From: Luteibacter mycovicinus
Lineage (GTDB): Bacteria; Pseudomonadota; Gammaproteobacteria; Xanthomonadales; Rhodanobacteraceae
Assembly (NCBI RefSeq): GCF_000745235.1
Contig: NZ_JQNL01000001.1
Location: 2,496,001 to 2,560,000 of the forward strand
Length of the DNA: 64,000 nt
Direction: 5' to 3'
Shown here: positions 32,753 through 42,566 of the stretch, piece by piece
Position numbering within the stretch: position 1 is the first letter of the stretch
How the letters are laid out: every line of letters begins with the position of its first letter
Notes under the pieces: model-generated
Seen by the model: the letters and a program-made list of their open reading frames with translations, nothing else
Databases searched by the model: none
Told to the model about the DNA's origin: nothing
Position numbers and translations under genes: made by a program

Positions 32753-35221
32753 TCAGGTGCCGGTGACCCGCAAATCCCCGGTATCCACCGCCGCGATCCG
32801 CGCCTCGAATTCTTTCGCGGATACCCCCTTCCCGAAGAGGAAGCCCTGCATCAACGGGCAGCCGGCATGGCTGAGGAAGCGCGCCTGCTCGTTGCTCTCC
32901 ACGCCCTCCGCAAGCACCTGCTTGTTCATCCCCCTGCCCATCGCGATGATGGCGCTGACGATGGCGGCACTGTCGTTGTCGACGGCGACATCGCGGACAA
33001 AGGCACGATCGATCTTCAGCGTGTCGATGGGGAAGTGCTTGAGGTACGACAGGCTGCAATAGCCCGTACCGAAATCGTCCAGGCTCAGCAATACGCCCAG
33101 CGACTTGATCCGATGCAGCAGCGCCGCGATGTGGTCGCCGCCTTCCATGACGGTGCGCTCGGTGAGTTCCAGCTCGAGCAGCGTCGGATGGATGCCGCTG
33201 TCGGCAATGATTCCGCTGAGCGATTCGAAGAAGCGAGTGTGCTGAAACTGCAACGCCGAGACATTGACGGACACCGACAGCGGCCGATAGCGGCGCGTCC
33301 AGATCTCCGCCTGGCGGCAGGCTTCGCGCAACGCCCATTCGCCGATCGGAACGATGAGCCCGCAATCCTCGGCCACCGGGATGAACTGCTCTGGCGTATA
33401 CACATCCTCGCCGTTGACCTGCCAGCGCAGCAGCGCTTCGGCACCGACGATGCTACCCAGGTCCACGTCGACCTTGGGCTGGTAATGCAGGCTCAGCTCA
33501 CCGCGGGCGAGCGCCTTGCGCAGTTCCACCTCGATGCGCACACGTGCGGTGTTCCGCTCGTTCATGCTGGGGTTGAAGAACCGGTATCCGTTGCGGCCCT
33601 GCATCTTCGCTTCGTACATCGCCGTGTCGGCATTGCGCAGCAGGGACTCGGCATCCGGTGCGTCGTCCGGATACACGCTGATGCCGATGCTGAAGCTGAT
33701 CGTCAGCGCGGAGGCGTCGACGCTCACCGCCTGGCTGCAGGCGGCGAGCACTTTCTCCGCCACGAGGCTCGCATCCGACGGTCCGTCGATCAGCGGGAGC
33801 AGCACGACGAACTCGTCACCGCCGAGGCGGCTGACCGTGTCATCGGAGCGCACTGCCGCACGGATGCGCCGCGCCACTTCCTGCAGCAGCGCGTCGCCGG
33901 CGGCGTGGCCCATGGTGTCGTTGATCTGCTTGAAGTGATCGATGTCGACGAAGAGCAGCGCGGCGCGCTGGTTGCGACGTGACGCCACCGTCGCCGCGAA
34001 CTCCATGCGCGACTGCAGCAGCGCACGGTTGGGCAGACCCGTCAGCGTGTCGTGATGCGCCAGGTGCGCCATCTTCAGCGCCAGCGCGCGCGTCTCGCTC
34101 ACGTCGTGAAACACGACGACACCGCCGACGACGTTACCGGTGTGGTCATGGATCGGCGCCGCGGAATCCTCGATCGGGCTTTCGAAGCCGTTGCGATGAA
34201 TGAGGGTCGCATCGGTGGTCAGGCCGACGATGGCGTTCTTCTGCACGGCGGCGATCAGCGGATTCGGAATGGGCAGGCCCGACAGCGTCTCGCGTAACTG
34301 GAAGATCTCGTCCATCGGGCGCCCCACCGCTTCGTGACTCGTCCATCCCGTCATCGCTTCGGCGATGGGGTTGAGCGAGGTCACGATCATGTCGGGATTG
34401 GTCGTGATGACCGCATCGCCGATGGACTTCAGCGTGACCTCGGCCAGCTCGCGCTCGCGGAACAGCGCGTCCTCGAAGGCCTTGCGCTCGCTGATGTCCT
34501 GCACCTGCGAGATGAAGTAGAGCGGCTCGCCGTGTTCGTCGCGCACCAGCGACACGCTGAGCATGCCGTGCACGGTGTGACCGTCACGATGTACGTAGCG
34601 TTTTTCCATCGTGTAGGACGGGCGTTCGCCGGCCAATACCATCCTGACCAGGGCCAGGTCGGCTGCAAGGTCGTCGGGGTGGGTGACGGCCTGGAACGCG
34701 GAAGCCAGCAGTTCGTCTTCGCTGTAACCGAGCATGGTGCACAGCGCCTCGTTGACCTGCAGCCAGCGACCGTCGGGGAGGACGAGCGCGACACCGATCG
34801 ACGCGTATCGGAACGCCAGCGCGAACCGCCGTTCGCTCTCACGCAACCGTGTCTCGAGCGCGCGACGTCCGGAGATATCGGCGAGCACGATGGACACGCC
34901 GAGCAGTTGCCCGGCCTCGTCTCGATCGGGTGAGAACGTCGCCTGTGCGTAGCGGCCCGGGGTCGTGTGAGCAATGCCCAGGTCGCCGACCAGCGGCTCG
35001 CCGGTCAACACCGCACGGATGCCGCCCGCGATCGCCTCGTTCATGGGGGCCGGCAGGCGATCTTCCGCGCGCTGCCCTGTGATCCCATCGGACGTCACGT
35101 TCATCCACGCAAGGAACGCGGGGCTCGCATAACGAAAGCAGCCATCCGTACCGACGTAAGCGATCATCGCCGGTGCACGGTCGAGGAGGTACGCGGGCCA
35201 GTCGGTGGTATGGGTGTTCAC
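32753..35221 (-). CDS. Triple-PAS diguanylate cyclase/phosphodiesterase (GGDEF-EAL)
   Basis: This 822-residue cytoplasmic signalling protein has three PAS domains (about 5-118, 130-245, 260-378), GGDEF (390-555) and EAL (565-815). GGDEF is intact at 467-471, with an RxxD inhibitory site at 458-461, five residues upstream. EAL is intact at 595-597, with ELTERTVMEGG, LDDFGTGYCSLSYLK and KIDRAF downstream. It can in principle make and degrade cyclic-di-GMP, tuned by redox, light or ligand input through PAS. The start is GTG 35221. Transcribed alone, convergent with the GNAT gene. Confidence 0.95.
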   Translation of the reverse strand: MNTHTTDWPAYLLDRAPAMIAYVGTDGCFRYASPAFLAWMNVTSDGITGQRAEDRLPAPMNEAIAGGIRAVLTGEPLVGDLGIAHTTPGRYAQATFSPDRDEAGQLLGVSIVLADISGRRALETRLRESERRFALAFRYASIGVALVLPDGRWLQVNEALCTMLGYSEDELLASAFQAVTHPDDLAADLALVRMVLAGERPSYTMEKRYVHRDGHTVHGMLSVSLVRDEHGEPLYFISQVQDISERKAFEDALFRERELAEVTLKSIGDAVITTNPDMIVTSLNPIAEAMTGWTSHEAVGRPMDEIFQLRETLSGLPIPNPLIAAVQKNAIVGLTTDATLIHRNGFESPIEDSAAPIHDHTGNVVGGVVVFHDVSETRALALKMAHLAHHDTLTGLPNRALLQSRMEFAATVASRRNQRAALLFVDIDHFKQINDTMGHAAGDALLQEVARRIRAAVRSDDTVSRLGGDEFVVLLPLIDGPSDASLVAEKVLAACSQAVSVDASALTISFSIGISVYPDDAPDAESLLRNADTAMYEAKMQGRNGYRFFNPSMNERNTARVRIEVELRKALARGELSLHYQPKVDVDLGSIVGAEALLRWQVNGEDVYTPEQFIPVAEDCGLIVPIGEWALREACRQAEIWTRRYRPLSVSVNVSALQFQHTRFFESLSGIIADSGIHPTLLELELTERTVMEGGDHIAALLHRIKSLGVLLSLDDFGTGYCSLSYLKHFPIDTLKIDRAFVRDVAVDNDSAAIVSAIIAMGRGMNKQVLAEGVESNEQARFLSHAGCPLMQGFLFGKGVSAKEFEARIAAVDTGDLRVTGT

Positions 35222-35296
35222 GTTCGCCCACTCTAATGGGTCGAACTGCCCGCGTATATTCGGACTCGGCTTAAATGTGAAGCCTTGCCGCCGCCT

Positions 35297-36421
35297 TCAA
35301 TGCAGCGCCGGAGCCGGTGCCGTAAGTGCGCCGTCGGCGTCCAGCATGATCCGGCCCAGCGTGTGCACTTCACTGTCGGTACCGTACCGATCGGCCAGCG
35401 TCTGCAGCAGCGGAGTCAGCGCGTCCGGCGCCAGCGGGAAGCCGTGCGCCAGAACGCGGGCCTTGCCGGGAACCGGCTGGGCGATCGTGATCGCCGCCAT
35501 GCCGAGACCGGCCGCCTCGTGTGCATAGATACGGGGCGCGGCGGCGGACGGGTCCGCGTCGGCCATCGTTTCGATCAGGAAACCCTCGGTCGCCGGCATG
35601 TCCTGCATCACCAGGTGCACGTGATGGGCGGCGAGCAGCGCGGCGTACTGGCGCAGTTCGAACAGCGTGCCCGCCAGCTCGTGAGCGGCGTTGCTACCCT
35701 TGTTCGCGTCGCGCGCGAACCAAGCGGCCAGACCCGGGATCTCGACACGTCCTTCGGTGTAGCGCAGCGGCAGGCCGCGGGAGCCGAGGGCCGTCTCGTC
35801 CTTGTAAGGCGTCAGCAGCGCGGCTTCGAGCATCGTCCAGAGCGGCGCCAGATTGACGTGCTCGTACTGCACGCAGGTCAGCGCCAGCAGGTCGTCGCGG
35901 GTGAGGTAGCGGGCGTGCTCGAGGCGCATGCCCAGCGTGCGCATCAGGAAATCCGACGTCGCGGTACCGGCCTCGCCCTTGGCGGCCAGTTCGCGCTCCA
36001 TGGCCTGGGACAGGTCTTCCACCTGGTCGGCGGGCACGAGCAGCATCCACGGAATCAGCCGCATCGGGCCGCCGGCGAAGTGCGGGTCCGGCACCAGCGG
36101 CTGGGCCGGCATATGGCCTTCGTGCGTGCCGAAGGCGATCACGCCACCGGCGGTGACGACGCGCGGCACCCGACGGGCCAGTTCTTCCAGCGTGGCCAGC
36201 ACCGGGAAGCCGGGGCGAAGCAGCTCGACGCCGTCGAACAGGGCGCCGGCCAGCGCGAAGCGCGAGGCCTCGACGCCGGGCAGCAGGGCGCGCAGGTCGT
36301 CGGCCACCAGCGCGGCGAGGGTCTGCGCTTCGTCGCGCGTTAGCTCGAGGCGATCGGGCATCTCGCCCCCGGCCAGTTCGAGGGCCAGGACAGCGGGGCA
36401 GGCGATCAGCGACTCGTTCAC
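35297..36421 (-). CDS. Conserved hypothetical protein
   Basis: I do not recognise this 374-residue soluble protein. Visible blocks include LELTRDEAQTLAALVADDL, FDGVELLRPGFPVLATLEEL, GGVIAFGTHEGHMPAQPLVP, QYEHVNLAPLWTMLEAALL and VHLVMQDMPATEGFLIETM. It has alternating helices and strands, no signal peptide and no membrane segment. GTG start at 36421. Codon use and GC content match core genes, so it is probably an old lineage gene rather than a newcomer. It lies between the GGDEF-EAL gene and a divergent thiolase. Confidence 0.85.
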   Translation of the reverse strand: MNESLIACPAVLALELAGGEMPDRLELTRDEAQTLAALVADDLRALLPGVEASRFALAGALFDGVELLRPGFPVLATLEELARRVPRVVTAGGVIAFGTHEGHMPAQPLVPDPHFAGGPMRLIPWMLLVPADQVEDLSQAMERELAAKGEAGTATSDFLMRTLGMRLEHARYLTRDDLLALTCVQYEHVNLAPLWTMLEAALLTPYKDETALGSRGLPLRYTEGRVEIPGLAAWFARDANKGSNAAHELAGTLFELRQYAALLAAHHVHLVMQDMPATEGFLIETMADADPSAAAPRIYAHEAAGLGMAAITIAQPVPGKARVLAHGFPLAPDALTPLLQTLADRYGTDSEVHTLGRIMLDADGALTAPAPALH

Positions 36422-36611
36422 GGCGGCGTTTTCCGAACGGCAAAGGAACGCGATTCTATCATTGCGACCCGGCGGGCTTTCGCCGGGACGGGATGCGGGT
36501 TAGCCTTGCCGATACGCGTTCGTCGGCGATCGTCGGCGTCCGCGATCCCTTCGCCTTCGATCCGGCCCGCCGGTCGGGCTCCCACTTCGATCTGGACAGT
36601 CCCTCAAAAGC

Positions 36612-37898
36612 ATGGAAAAGACGCAAAAGCGTGTGGGTGTGGTCGGCGGCGTCCGCATTCCTTTCTGTCGTAACAACACCGCCTACGCGGATGTCGGCAA
36701 TTTCGGGATGTCGGTGAAGGTGCTCGGCGCGCTGGTCGAGAAGTTCGGCCTGCACGGTGTGGAGCTGGGTGAGGTCGCGATGGGTGCGGTCATCCGGCAC
36801 TCCTCGGACTGGAATCTGGCGCGTGAAGCGCTGCTCTCGTCCGGCCTGGCGCCGACCACTCCGGGTATTACCTCGGCCCGTGCCTGCGGTACCTCGCTGG
36901 ACAACGCCATCCTGATCGCCAACAAGATCGCCACGGGCCAGATCGAAGCGGGCATCGCCGGGGGCTCGGACACCACGAGCGACGTGCCCATCGTCTACGG
37001 GCAGAAGCTGCGCAAGCGTCTGCTGGCGCTCAACCGCGCCAGGACCCTGAAAGAAAAGCTGCAGGTCGCCACGCGCGGCTTCAAGCTCAGGGAGCTCAAG
37101 CCGTCCTTCCCCGGCGTGGCCGAGCTGCGCACCGGCAAGTCCATGGGCGACCACTGCGAGCTGATGGCGAAGGAATGGAAGGTCGGCCGCCTCGAGCAGG
37201 ATCAGCTGGCCCTGGCCAGCCACCAGAAGCTGGGCGCCGCTTACGACGCCGGCCTGTTCGACGATCTGGTCGTGCCCTTCCGCGGTCTGAAGCGCGACGG
37301 CTTTCTGCGTCCGGACTCCACGCTGGAAAAGCTCGGCTCGCTGAAGCCCGCCTTCGACCGGACGTCGGGTCAGGGCACGCTGACCGCCGGCAACTCCACC
37401 GGCCTGTCCGACGGCGCCGCCGCCGTGCTGCTGGCCAGCGACGAGTGGGCCGCCGCGCGTGGCCTCAGCATCCAGGCGTATTTCACCCATTCCGAGGTCT
37501 CGGCCGTGGATTTCGTCCACGGCGAAGGCCTGCTGATGGCGCCGACGGTGGCCGTGCCGCGCATGCTCAGGCGTGCGGGCCTGACCTTGCAGGATTTCGA
37601 CTTCTACGAAATCCACGAGGCGTTCGCCGCCCAGGTGTTGTGCACATTGCGTGCATGGGAAAACGACGACTATTGCCGTAACCGGCTGGGCCTCGAGGGT
37701 CCGCTGGGATCGATCGACCCCGCAAAACTCAACGTCAACGGTTCCAGTCTCGCGTCCGGTCACCCGTTCGCGGCCACGGGTGCGCGCATCGTCGCCACGC
37801 TGGCGAAAATGCTGGAGCAGAAGGGCTCGGGCCGTGGCCTGATCTCGATCTGCACCGCGGGCGGCATGGGTGTGACGGCGATCCTCGAACGCCCCTGA
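36612..37898 (+). CDS. fadI: Acetyl-CoA acyltransferase (FadI-like thiolase)
   Basis: This 428-residue thiolase has nucleophile Cys92 in ARACGTSLDN, His335 in EIHEAFAAQ, NGSSLASGHPFAATGAR (His384) and catalytic Cys415 in CTAGGMG. Its length and the long inserted region after residue 125 place it in the FadI/AtoB-related trifunctional thiolase branch. It cleaves 3-ketoacyl-CoA in beta-oxidation or condenses acetyl-CoA. No FadJ partner is adjacent. There is no clear ribosome-binding site before ATG 36612. Confidence 0.9.
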   Translation: MEKTQKRVGVVGGVRIPFCRNNTAYADVGNFGMSVKVLGALVEKFGLHGVELGEVAMGAVIRHSSDWNLAREALLSSGLAPTTPGITSARACGTSLDNAILIANKIATGQIEAGIAGGSDTTSDVPIVYGQKLRKRLLALNRARTLKEKLQVATRGFKLRELKPSFPGVAELRTGKSMGDHCELMAKEWKVGRLEQDQLALASHQKLGAAYDAGLFDDLVVPFRGLKRDGFLRPDSTLEKLGSLKPAFDRTSGQGTLTAGNSTGLSDGAAAVLLASDEWAAARGLSIQAYFTHSEVSAVDFVHGEGLLMAPTVAVPRMLRRAGLTLQDFDFYEIHEAFAAQVLCTLRAWENDDYCRNRLGLEGPLGSIDPAKLNVNGSSLASGHPFAATGARIVATLAKMLEQKGSGRGLISICTAGGMGVTAILERP

Positions 37899-37916
37899 TC
37901 CTGCTCCAGAGTCCGC

Positions 37917-38444
37917 ATGTTCGCACTTCGCACCAGTACTTCCCTCAGTGCCCTTGGGCTCGTGCTCGGCATCGCCGGTACGAGCTGGCTCACCGCGCTC
38001 ACGTACGAGCGCGCGCCCGCCACACGACCGTTCGCCGAAGTGGTGATGCCCGAAGCCATGCCCTTGTCGTCCAGGCCGGTCGCCAGGCCCCGCGCGCGGC
38101 CGGAGTCCGTCGCGGCGGTGAGCCGCCCGGCGCCGATGCCGCCACGCGTCGCCGCCACGCCACGCCATGTGCCCGAAGCGCTGGTGCCGGTCTATACGCC
38201 GTCGCCGCGTTATCCGATGTCGGCGCTGCGCGCCAATCGCGAAGGCCAGGTCATCCTCAGTGTGACCGTCACGCCCGAGGGCGATGTCGCCGAGGTGTCC
38301 GTGGGGCGTTCCAGCGGCGACATGGATCTGGACCATGCGGCCGAAGAAGCCGTGCGCAACTGGCGCTTCGCCAGTGCGGAGAACCGTGCCCCGCGCTACA
38401 CCGCCGACCTCCCGGTCCGTTTCGAGCTCACCCGCCCTTACTGA
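37917..38444 (+). CDS. TonB-like energy transducer
   Basis: This 175-residue protein has an N-terminal membrane anchor (about 8-27), a Pro/Arg-rich periplasmic spacer (45-90), and a TonB C-terminal domain (SPRYPMSALRANREGQVILS; AVRNWRFASA). It is shorter than canonical TonB, and no ExbB/ExbD genes are nearby, so it may serve a specific outer-membrane receptor or act in envelope support. It starts 18 bp after the thiolase. Confidence 0.88.
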   Translation: MFALRTSTSLSALGLVLGIAGTSWLTALTYERAPATRPFAEVVMPEAMPLSSRPVARPRARPESVAAVSRPAPMPPRVAATPRHVPEALVPVYTPSPRYPMSALRANREGQVILSVTVTPEGDVAEVSVGRSSGDMDLDHAAEEAVRNWRFASAENRAPRYTADLPVRFELTRPY

Positions 38445-38447
38445 GCG

Positions 38448-40388
38448 TCAGAGAATGCCCGAGGCGGATGAGCCGAAGGCGGTGATCATGCGCGTGTAGA
38501 TCAGCTTGAGCGACACGTCCACTTCCGGGAAGTCGCCGACCGGCTCGTAGCATTCGAAGAACTTCGGGTCGGTCCAGCGCATCGGAATGCAGCCGGGCTT
38601 GAGCTCATAGCTCGTGGCATAGCGGAACGGCCACAGGTCGAAGAACGGCAGCCGTTCCGAGACGTCGCCGATGAACTCGTTGACCGACGACAGTACGGGG
38701 ATCTTCTTCTCCCTCGGTCCGATGACCCAGGCATTTTCCGGGCGGGTGTCCTGCATGATCGAGTCACGCAGGCGATCCGAAAAGCGCTTGTCGTACACGA
38801 TGACGCCGGACTCGGTGTTGTAGTGGTCGGAGCGTGGATCGAAGTTGTGCGTGCCGACCATGGCGAACGTGTCGTCCACCACGATCGACTTGGCATGCAG
38901 GCCGAAGCGCACGCCCTGCGTGAGCAGGGGTGCCGGACGAGTGCGCGGTCCCTGACGTACGCGGCGGCCGCCAAGGGCCATGAATCCCGTGGATTCCGAC
39001 GGTGGGCCCGCCGGCACCAGCCGGTTGCCGGCACGACGTCCGGTCTTGCTGGCGCCGCTGCCGCTCCCCGAGCCGGTGAGCAGCGGCGGCGTGACCACGT
39101 CATTGCTCTGACCTTCGAGGGCGTCGGGATCCCCGTTTGCCGGGCGCGGCTTCATCTCGTAGATCTCGAAGCCGTAGTCGGTGAGATAGCGTTTGCGGTG
39201 CTTATAGGACATCGCATACACCGCGAAGGCGTCCGTCGAGGCCAGCGAGTTGGTCGACACGACGACGCGCGGCGGGACCGGCTTCCGATGCAGCCCGCTG
39301 AAGATCTTCTTCGCCGGCTTGCTCATCACCAGATAGGGCGTCTGCAGGATCACTTCGCTCCTGGCGTTACGCACCAGGCCCATGATGTGCCGGGTGAGCG
39401 CGCGGGCTTCACGGCGTTTGGGCTCGTCGGTCTTGCCTGGCAGGTCCGACAGGTACTCCACCCGGTTCATGCGCAGGGTTTCGCGCTGGATCCGGTCGGC
39501 GATCCAGTCCGGACTCTCGGCGTCCGCCACCATGGTGGCGACACGTTCCGGGTTTTCGTACTGCGGCGTCGTCCAGTGGCGCGGGTCGTCGGTGTCGCGA
39601 ACCAGCTCCTTGTTCACGTCGCGCAGGTGGGTCAGGCGCACGGCGCGCTTGTGGTTCCAGAACTGCTCGAAGCTGGCGCCCATGGCCTTCGCGGCCGGGC
39701 CACCGATCATCACGTCGCGGTCGACGTAGTCGAAGGTGCCGTCCCAGTCGAAGTAACGGTCTTCGTAGTTGCGCCCGCCCGTGATGCCGATCAGATCGTC
39801 GACCACGATCAGCTTGTTGTGCATCCGCTGGTTGAACTTGAAGAAGCAGCAGATGATGCCCGCCGCGAACTCCAGCGGCGGCGTACGCGCGCTGTGGAAG
39901 GTCGGATTGTAGAGGCGGATCTCCATGTGATCGCTGGCGCGCGCCAGCCCCGCCAGCAGGCCGGCGTCGCGAAAGGAGAACAACTGGTCGGCGAGGATCC
40001 GCACGCGCACACCGCGGCGCGCGGCCTGAACCAGTTCGTCCAGGACCAGCTTGCCCGCGTCGTCCTGCTCCCAGATATAGGTCTGCACGTCGATGGTCCG
40101 CTTCGCGGCGCGAATCAGATTGATCCTCGCCGCCATGGCGGTTTCGCCGTCTTCCAGCAGCGTGGCCACGTGCACCGGGCGCGCGTCGGTCGAGGCGGCG
40201 TCGGCTTCCACGGCGGCATCGAGCAGCGCCGAGGGCTGGGCGCAGTGGTCCGCCCGCGTGCAATTGCTCTGCCGGTCCACGGTCAGCGTGACCACGGCAT
40301 CGGCCTTCCGGATGCGCTGCGTGGACAGCGAACAGCCGGTGGCAGCCAGGATGGCGGCAAGGAGTAAGAACAATCGGAGGTGGCGCAT
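38448..40388 (-). CDS. Phospholipase D-family lipoprotein
   Basis: The 646-residue protein has a lipoprotein signal with Cys19 (AATGCS). Two HKD half-sites form the active site: His190/Lys192/Asp197 in HNKLIVVDD and His498/Lys500/Asp505 in HAKSIVVDD. A Gly/Ser- and Arg-rich insert at about 415-485 separates the halves. The family acts on phospholipids or cardiolipin at the envelope. ATG 40388 is preferred over 40400. It converges on the tonB-like gene, three bases apart. Confidence 0.92.
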   Translation of the reverse strand: MRHLRLFLLLAAILAATGCSLSTQRIRKADAVVTLTVDRQSNCTRADHCAQPSALLDAAVEADAASTDARPVHVATLLEDGETAMAARINLIRAAKRTIDVQTYIWEQDDAGKLVLDELVQAARRGVRVRILADQLFSFRDAGLLAGLARASDHMEIRLYNPTFHSARTPPLEFAAGIICCFFKFNQRMHNKLIVVDDLIGITGGRNYEDRYFDWDGTFDYVDRDVMIGGPAAKAMGASFEQFWNHKRAVRLTHLRDVNKELVRDTDDPRHWTTPQYENPERVATMVADAESPDWIADRIQRETLRMNRVEYLSDLPGKTDEPKRREARALTRHIMGLVRNARSEVILQTPYLVMSKPAKKIFSGLHRKPVPPRVVVSTNSLASTDAFAVYAMSYKHRKRYLTDYGFEIYEMKPRPANGDPDALEGQSNDVVTPPLLTGSGSGSGASKTGRRAGNRLVPAGPPSESTGFMALGGRRVRQGPRTRPAPLLTQGVRFGLHAKSIVVDDTFAMVGTHNFDPRSDHYNTESGVIVYDKRFSDRLRDSIMQDTRPENAWVIGPREKKIPVLSSVNEFIGDVSERLPFFDLWPFRYATSYELKPGCIPMRWTDPKFFECYEPVGDFPEVDVSLKLIYTRMITAFGSSASGIL

Positions 40389-40433
40389 GGCGGGGATCAT
40401 AGGCGACCCACGCCAACGTCACGTGAGTTTTCG

Positions 40434-40988
40434 TCAGGGATGGTCGAGGACGATGGCCATGCCGAGGTTCACGCGGTCCGAAAGGGCCCCACGGCGGCCC
40501 CGCATCTCGAAATCCGTACGGTCGATCGTGCCCTGCAGCTGAAGCACGCAACCGGCCAGCGCGTCGGCCGGGCAGCGGGTGGCCTGCAGGTGAAAGGTTT
40601 CGTCCCGGGTGACCCCGCGCATGGTCAGCTTGCCTTTGATCTCGCCGCCGCGGCTGATGAGTTCGAGGGGCAGCGGGTCGGACGTGAACAGGATCTGCGG
40701 GTAGTGCACCGAGTCGAAGAATTCCGGCGCCAGCACCCAGCGGCGCAGGCGGGCCGATTCCATGCGGATGCTTTCGGTGTCGAGCACGGCGCGCACGACG
40801 GCCGTGCGCGCTTCGCGGTCGATGGACAGGTCGCCGCGGATGCCCTCGAAGCTACCGGAGACGGTACTCACCCACAGCAGGCGAACGGCGAACTCGGCCC
40901 GCGAACGGGTCGGGTCGATCCGCAGGTCGGCGGCCGAAGCCGAAGCCGCCGACAGGAGCAAGGCGATCGCCCACAACAGGTGACGCAT
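40434..40988 (-). CDS. Periplasmic YceI-family protein
   Basis: This 184-residue protein has a signal peptide (1-20, SAASASA) and a YceI lipocalin-like barrel: DLRIDPTRSRAEFAVRLLWV, VSGSFEGIRGDLSID, FFDSVHYPQILFTS and GKLTMRGVTRDETF. Relatives bind isoprenoid quinones or amides in the periplasm. It lies 11 bp downstream of sixA in the same direction, so it is likely cotranscribed. Confidence 0.92.
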   Translation of the reverse strand: MRHLLWAIALLLSAASASAADLRIDPTRSRAEFAVRLLWVSTVSGSFEGIRGDLSIDREARTAVVRAVLDTESIRMESARLRRWVLAPEFFDSVHYPQILFTSDPLPLELISRGGEIKGKLTMRGVTRDETFHLQATRCPADALAGCVLQLQGTIDRTDFEMRGRRGALSDRVNLGMAIVLDHP

Positions 40989-40999
40989 CAACGGGGGAC

Positions 41000-41467
41000 T
41001 CAGTTGGGAGGTGACCAGAATGTCTCGAGTTTGGCCTTGCCCGGCCCCAGCTCGCCCGTGAAGACGAGTCGTGCCATGCCACCCGGCGGCATGCCGCGGT
41101 AATCCTCGGACCGTCCTTCGACAAGGAAAGCGACCAGTTGTTCAATGCCGGGGTTGTGTCCCACCAGCACGATGCGTTCCGCGTCCGACTGCGTGTCGAG
41201 CACGTCGAACAGATCGCCGGGCGTGGCGTCGTAGATTTCCGGTACGTAAGTGGGCTCGACCTGGCCTAGGGCCAGCGCGGCGGTCTCTTTGGTGCGCTCC
41301 GCGGGGGAACACAGGATGCGGTCGTATTTCACGCCATGGCTGGAGAGCCATTCGCCGGCCGCGCGGGCTTCGTTGCGGCCGTGTTCGGTGAGTTTTCGCT
41401 CGCGGTCGTCTTTGCCGTCATGGCCGGGCTCTGCCTCGGCATGGCGCAACAGGATGAGTTCGTGCAT
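41000..41467 (-). CDS. sixA: Phosphohistidine phosphatase SixA
   Basis: This 155-residue histidine phosphatase has the RHA signature (LILLRHAEAEPG), LTEHGRNEARAAGEWL, ILCSPAERTKETA and the second catalytic His in LVGHNPGIEQLV. SixA removes phosphate from phosphohistidine on phosphotransfer proteins. ATG 41467 has GGAGG eight bases upstream. Confidence 0.93.
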   Translation of the reverse strand: MHELILLRHAEAEPGHDGKDDRERKLTEHGRNEARAAGEWLSSHGVKYDRILCSPAERTKETAALALGQVEPTYVPEIYDATPGDLFDVLDTQSDAERIVLVGHNPGIEQLVAFLVEGRSEDYRGMPPGGMARLVFTGELGPGKAKLETFWSPPN

Positions 41468-41526
41468 GGGTACCGTCCTCCGCTAGGCCACGTATCGTGG
41501 CGGGTCATGACGCGTCCCACGTCGGC

Positions 41527-42159
41527 TCAGGTGCTTCGTTTGATCCAGCGAAGCAGTTTTCCCCAGTCGTCCTGGTGTCCGCGTACGTTTTCCGAGTGGT
41601 AATCGAAGATGCCCTTACCGAGCGCCGTGAGCAAGACGTACGCTTGTGAGTCGCGAAGTTCCGCGACGACGGGAAAGGGCGCGCGCTCGCCAAGTTCGGC
41701 GATGGCGGCCTGGCTGGCGTTGGTCCACGGCTTGAGCCGGTTGCCGACCAGGCCGACCGGCAGCTTGCCGCGCTTCACGCGCGGGATGCCGCGCAGCACG
41801 GTAAGAAAATCGAGTGTGGCGTCGAGATCGAAGTGCGAGGGAAGTACCGGCACGAGGATGACGTCCACCTTCTCCAGATAGGGCTCGAGGTCTTTTTCGT
41901 CGACGCCGGCGGGCGTGTCGACGATCACCCGCTGCACGTCGCCCGGCAGGCGGTCGAAGGCCTTGCGACTGCCCTCGATGGCGGTGACGGCGGGAACGTT
42001 CTCGGGACGACGGCCTGCCCAGCGCAGGCTGGAATGCTGGCGATCCGCATCGATGATCGCCGTCTGCTTGCCGGACTGGACCCAGTGGGTCGCGAGCTGG
42101 GTGACCAGCGTCGTCTTTCCGCAACCACCCTTGCTGCTTGCCACGAGCGTCGTAAGCAT
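41527..42159 (-). CDS. ParA/MinD-family ATPase
   Basis: This 210-residue ATPase has the deviant Walker A SSKGGCGKTT (9-18), IDADRQHSSLRWAGRRP as switch I, and VIVDTPAGVD as the Walker B region. There is no parB or DNA-binding partner beside it, and the helix-turn-helix of plasmid ParA is missing, so it is a small orphan positioning ATPase of the ParC/MipZ kind. The cargo is unknown. It lies between sixA and a small membrane protein gene. Confidence 0.9.
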   Translation of the reverse strand: MLTTLVASSKGGCGKTTLVTQLATHWVQSGKQTAIIDADRQHSSLRWAGRRPENVPAVTAIEGSRKAFDRLPGDVQRVIVDTPAGVDEKDLEPYLEKVDVILVPVLPSHFDLDATLDFLTVLRGIPRVKRGKLPVGLVGNRLKPWTNASQAAIAELGERAPFPVVAELRDSQAYVLLTALGKGIFDYHSENVRGHQDDWGKLLRWIKRST

Positions 42160-42194
42160 CCGCGAGCACCTGCCATAGGAGTGGTTCTAGCCTA

Positions 42195-42392
42195 TCAGAA
42201 CAGTTTGGTACGAACCTTCGGCATGACCACGAGAATGAGGGTGGCGACAGGGCCGAGAAACAGCGAGAGGAACCACCAGAGCAGGCCGCCGCGATTCTTG
42301 CCCTGGGCCAGCCCTGCGTTGATCAGCGACAGCGTACCCCAGCCTACGAAGAAGCCGGCGCGCGCGTCGTTAAAAAGTGCGAATTGATCCAT
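42195..42392 (-). CDS. Small membrane protein
   Basis: This 65-residue protein has two hydrophobic segments (about 12-28 and 36-57) joined by AQGKNRGGLLWW, and a basic end. ATG 42392 has AGGAG six bases upstream. It resembles small phospholipid-dependent or antitoxin-like two-helix proteins only in layout. Its position 35 bp upstream of the ParA-like gene in the same direction suggests it could be that ATPase's membrane partner; this is inference. Confidence 0.75.
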   Translation of the reverse strand: MDQFALFNDARAGFFVGWGTLSLINAGLAQGKNRGGLLWWFLSLFLGPVATLILVVMPKVRTKLF

Positions 42393-42566
42393 CGTAAACT
42401 CCTGTTCTGTCGCAGGATTGTGTCGCTGCCATGCTCGATGTCGAGTCGGCGATCCCCACATTGGATGTCGATGGTAACAATGTCCGCCGTCGATGACCCC
42501 GGGACGGCGCAGGCTGCGTTCATGGTTGAACCGTATTCTTGTCGTTTTATTTCATGGAGATGGCTG

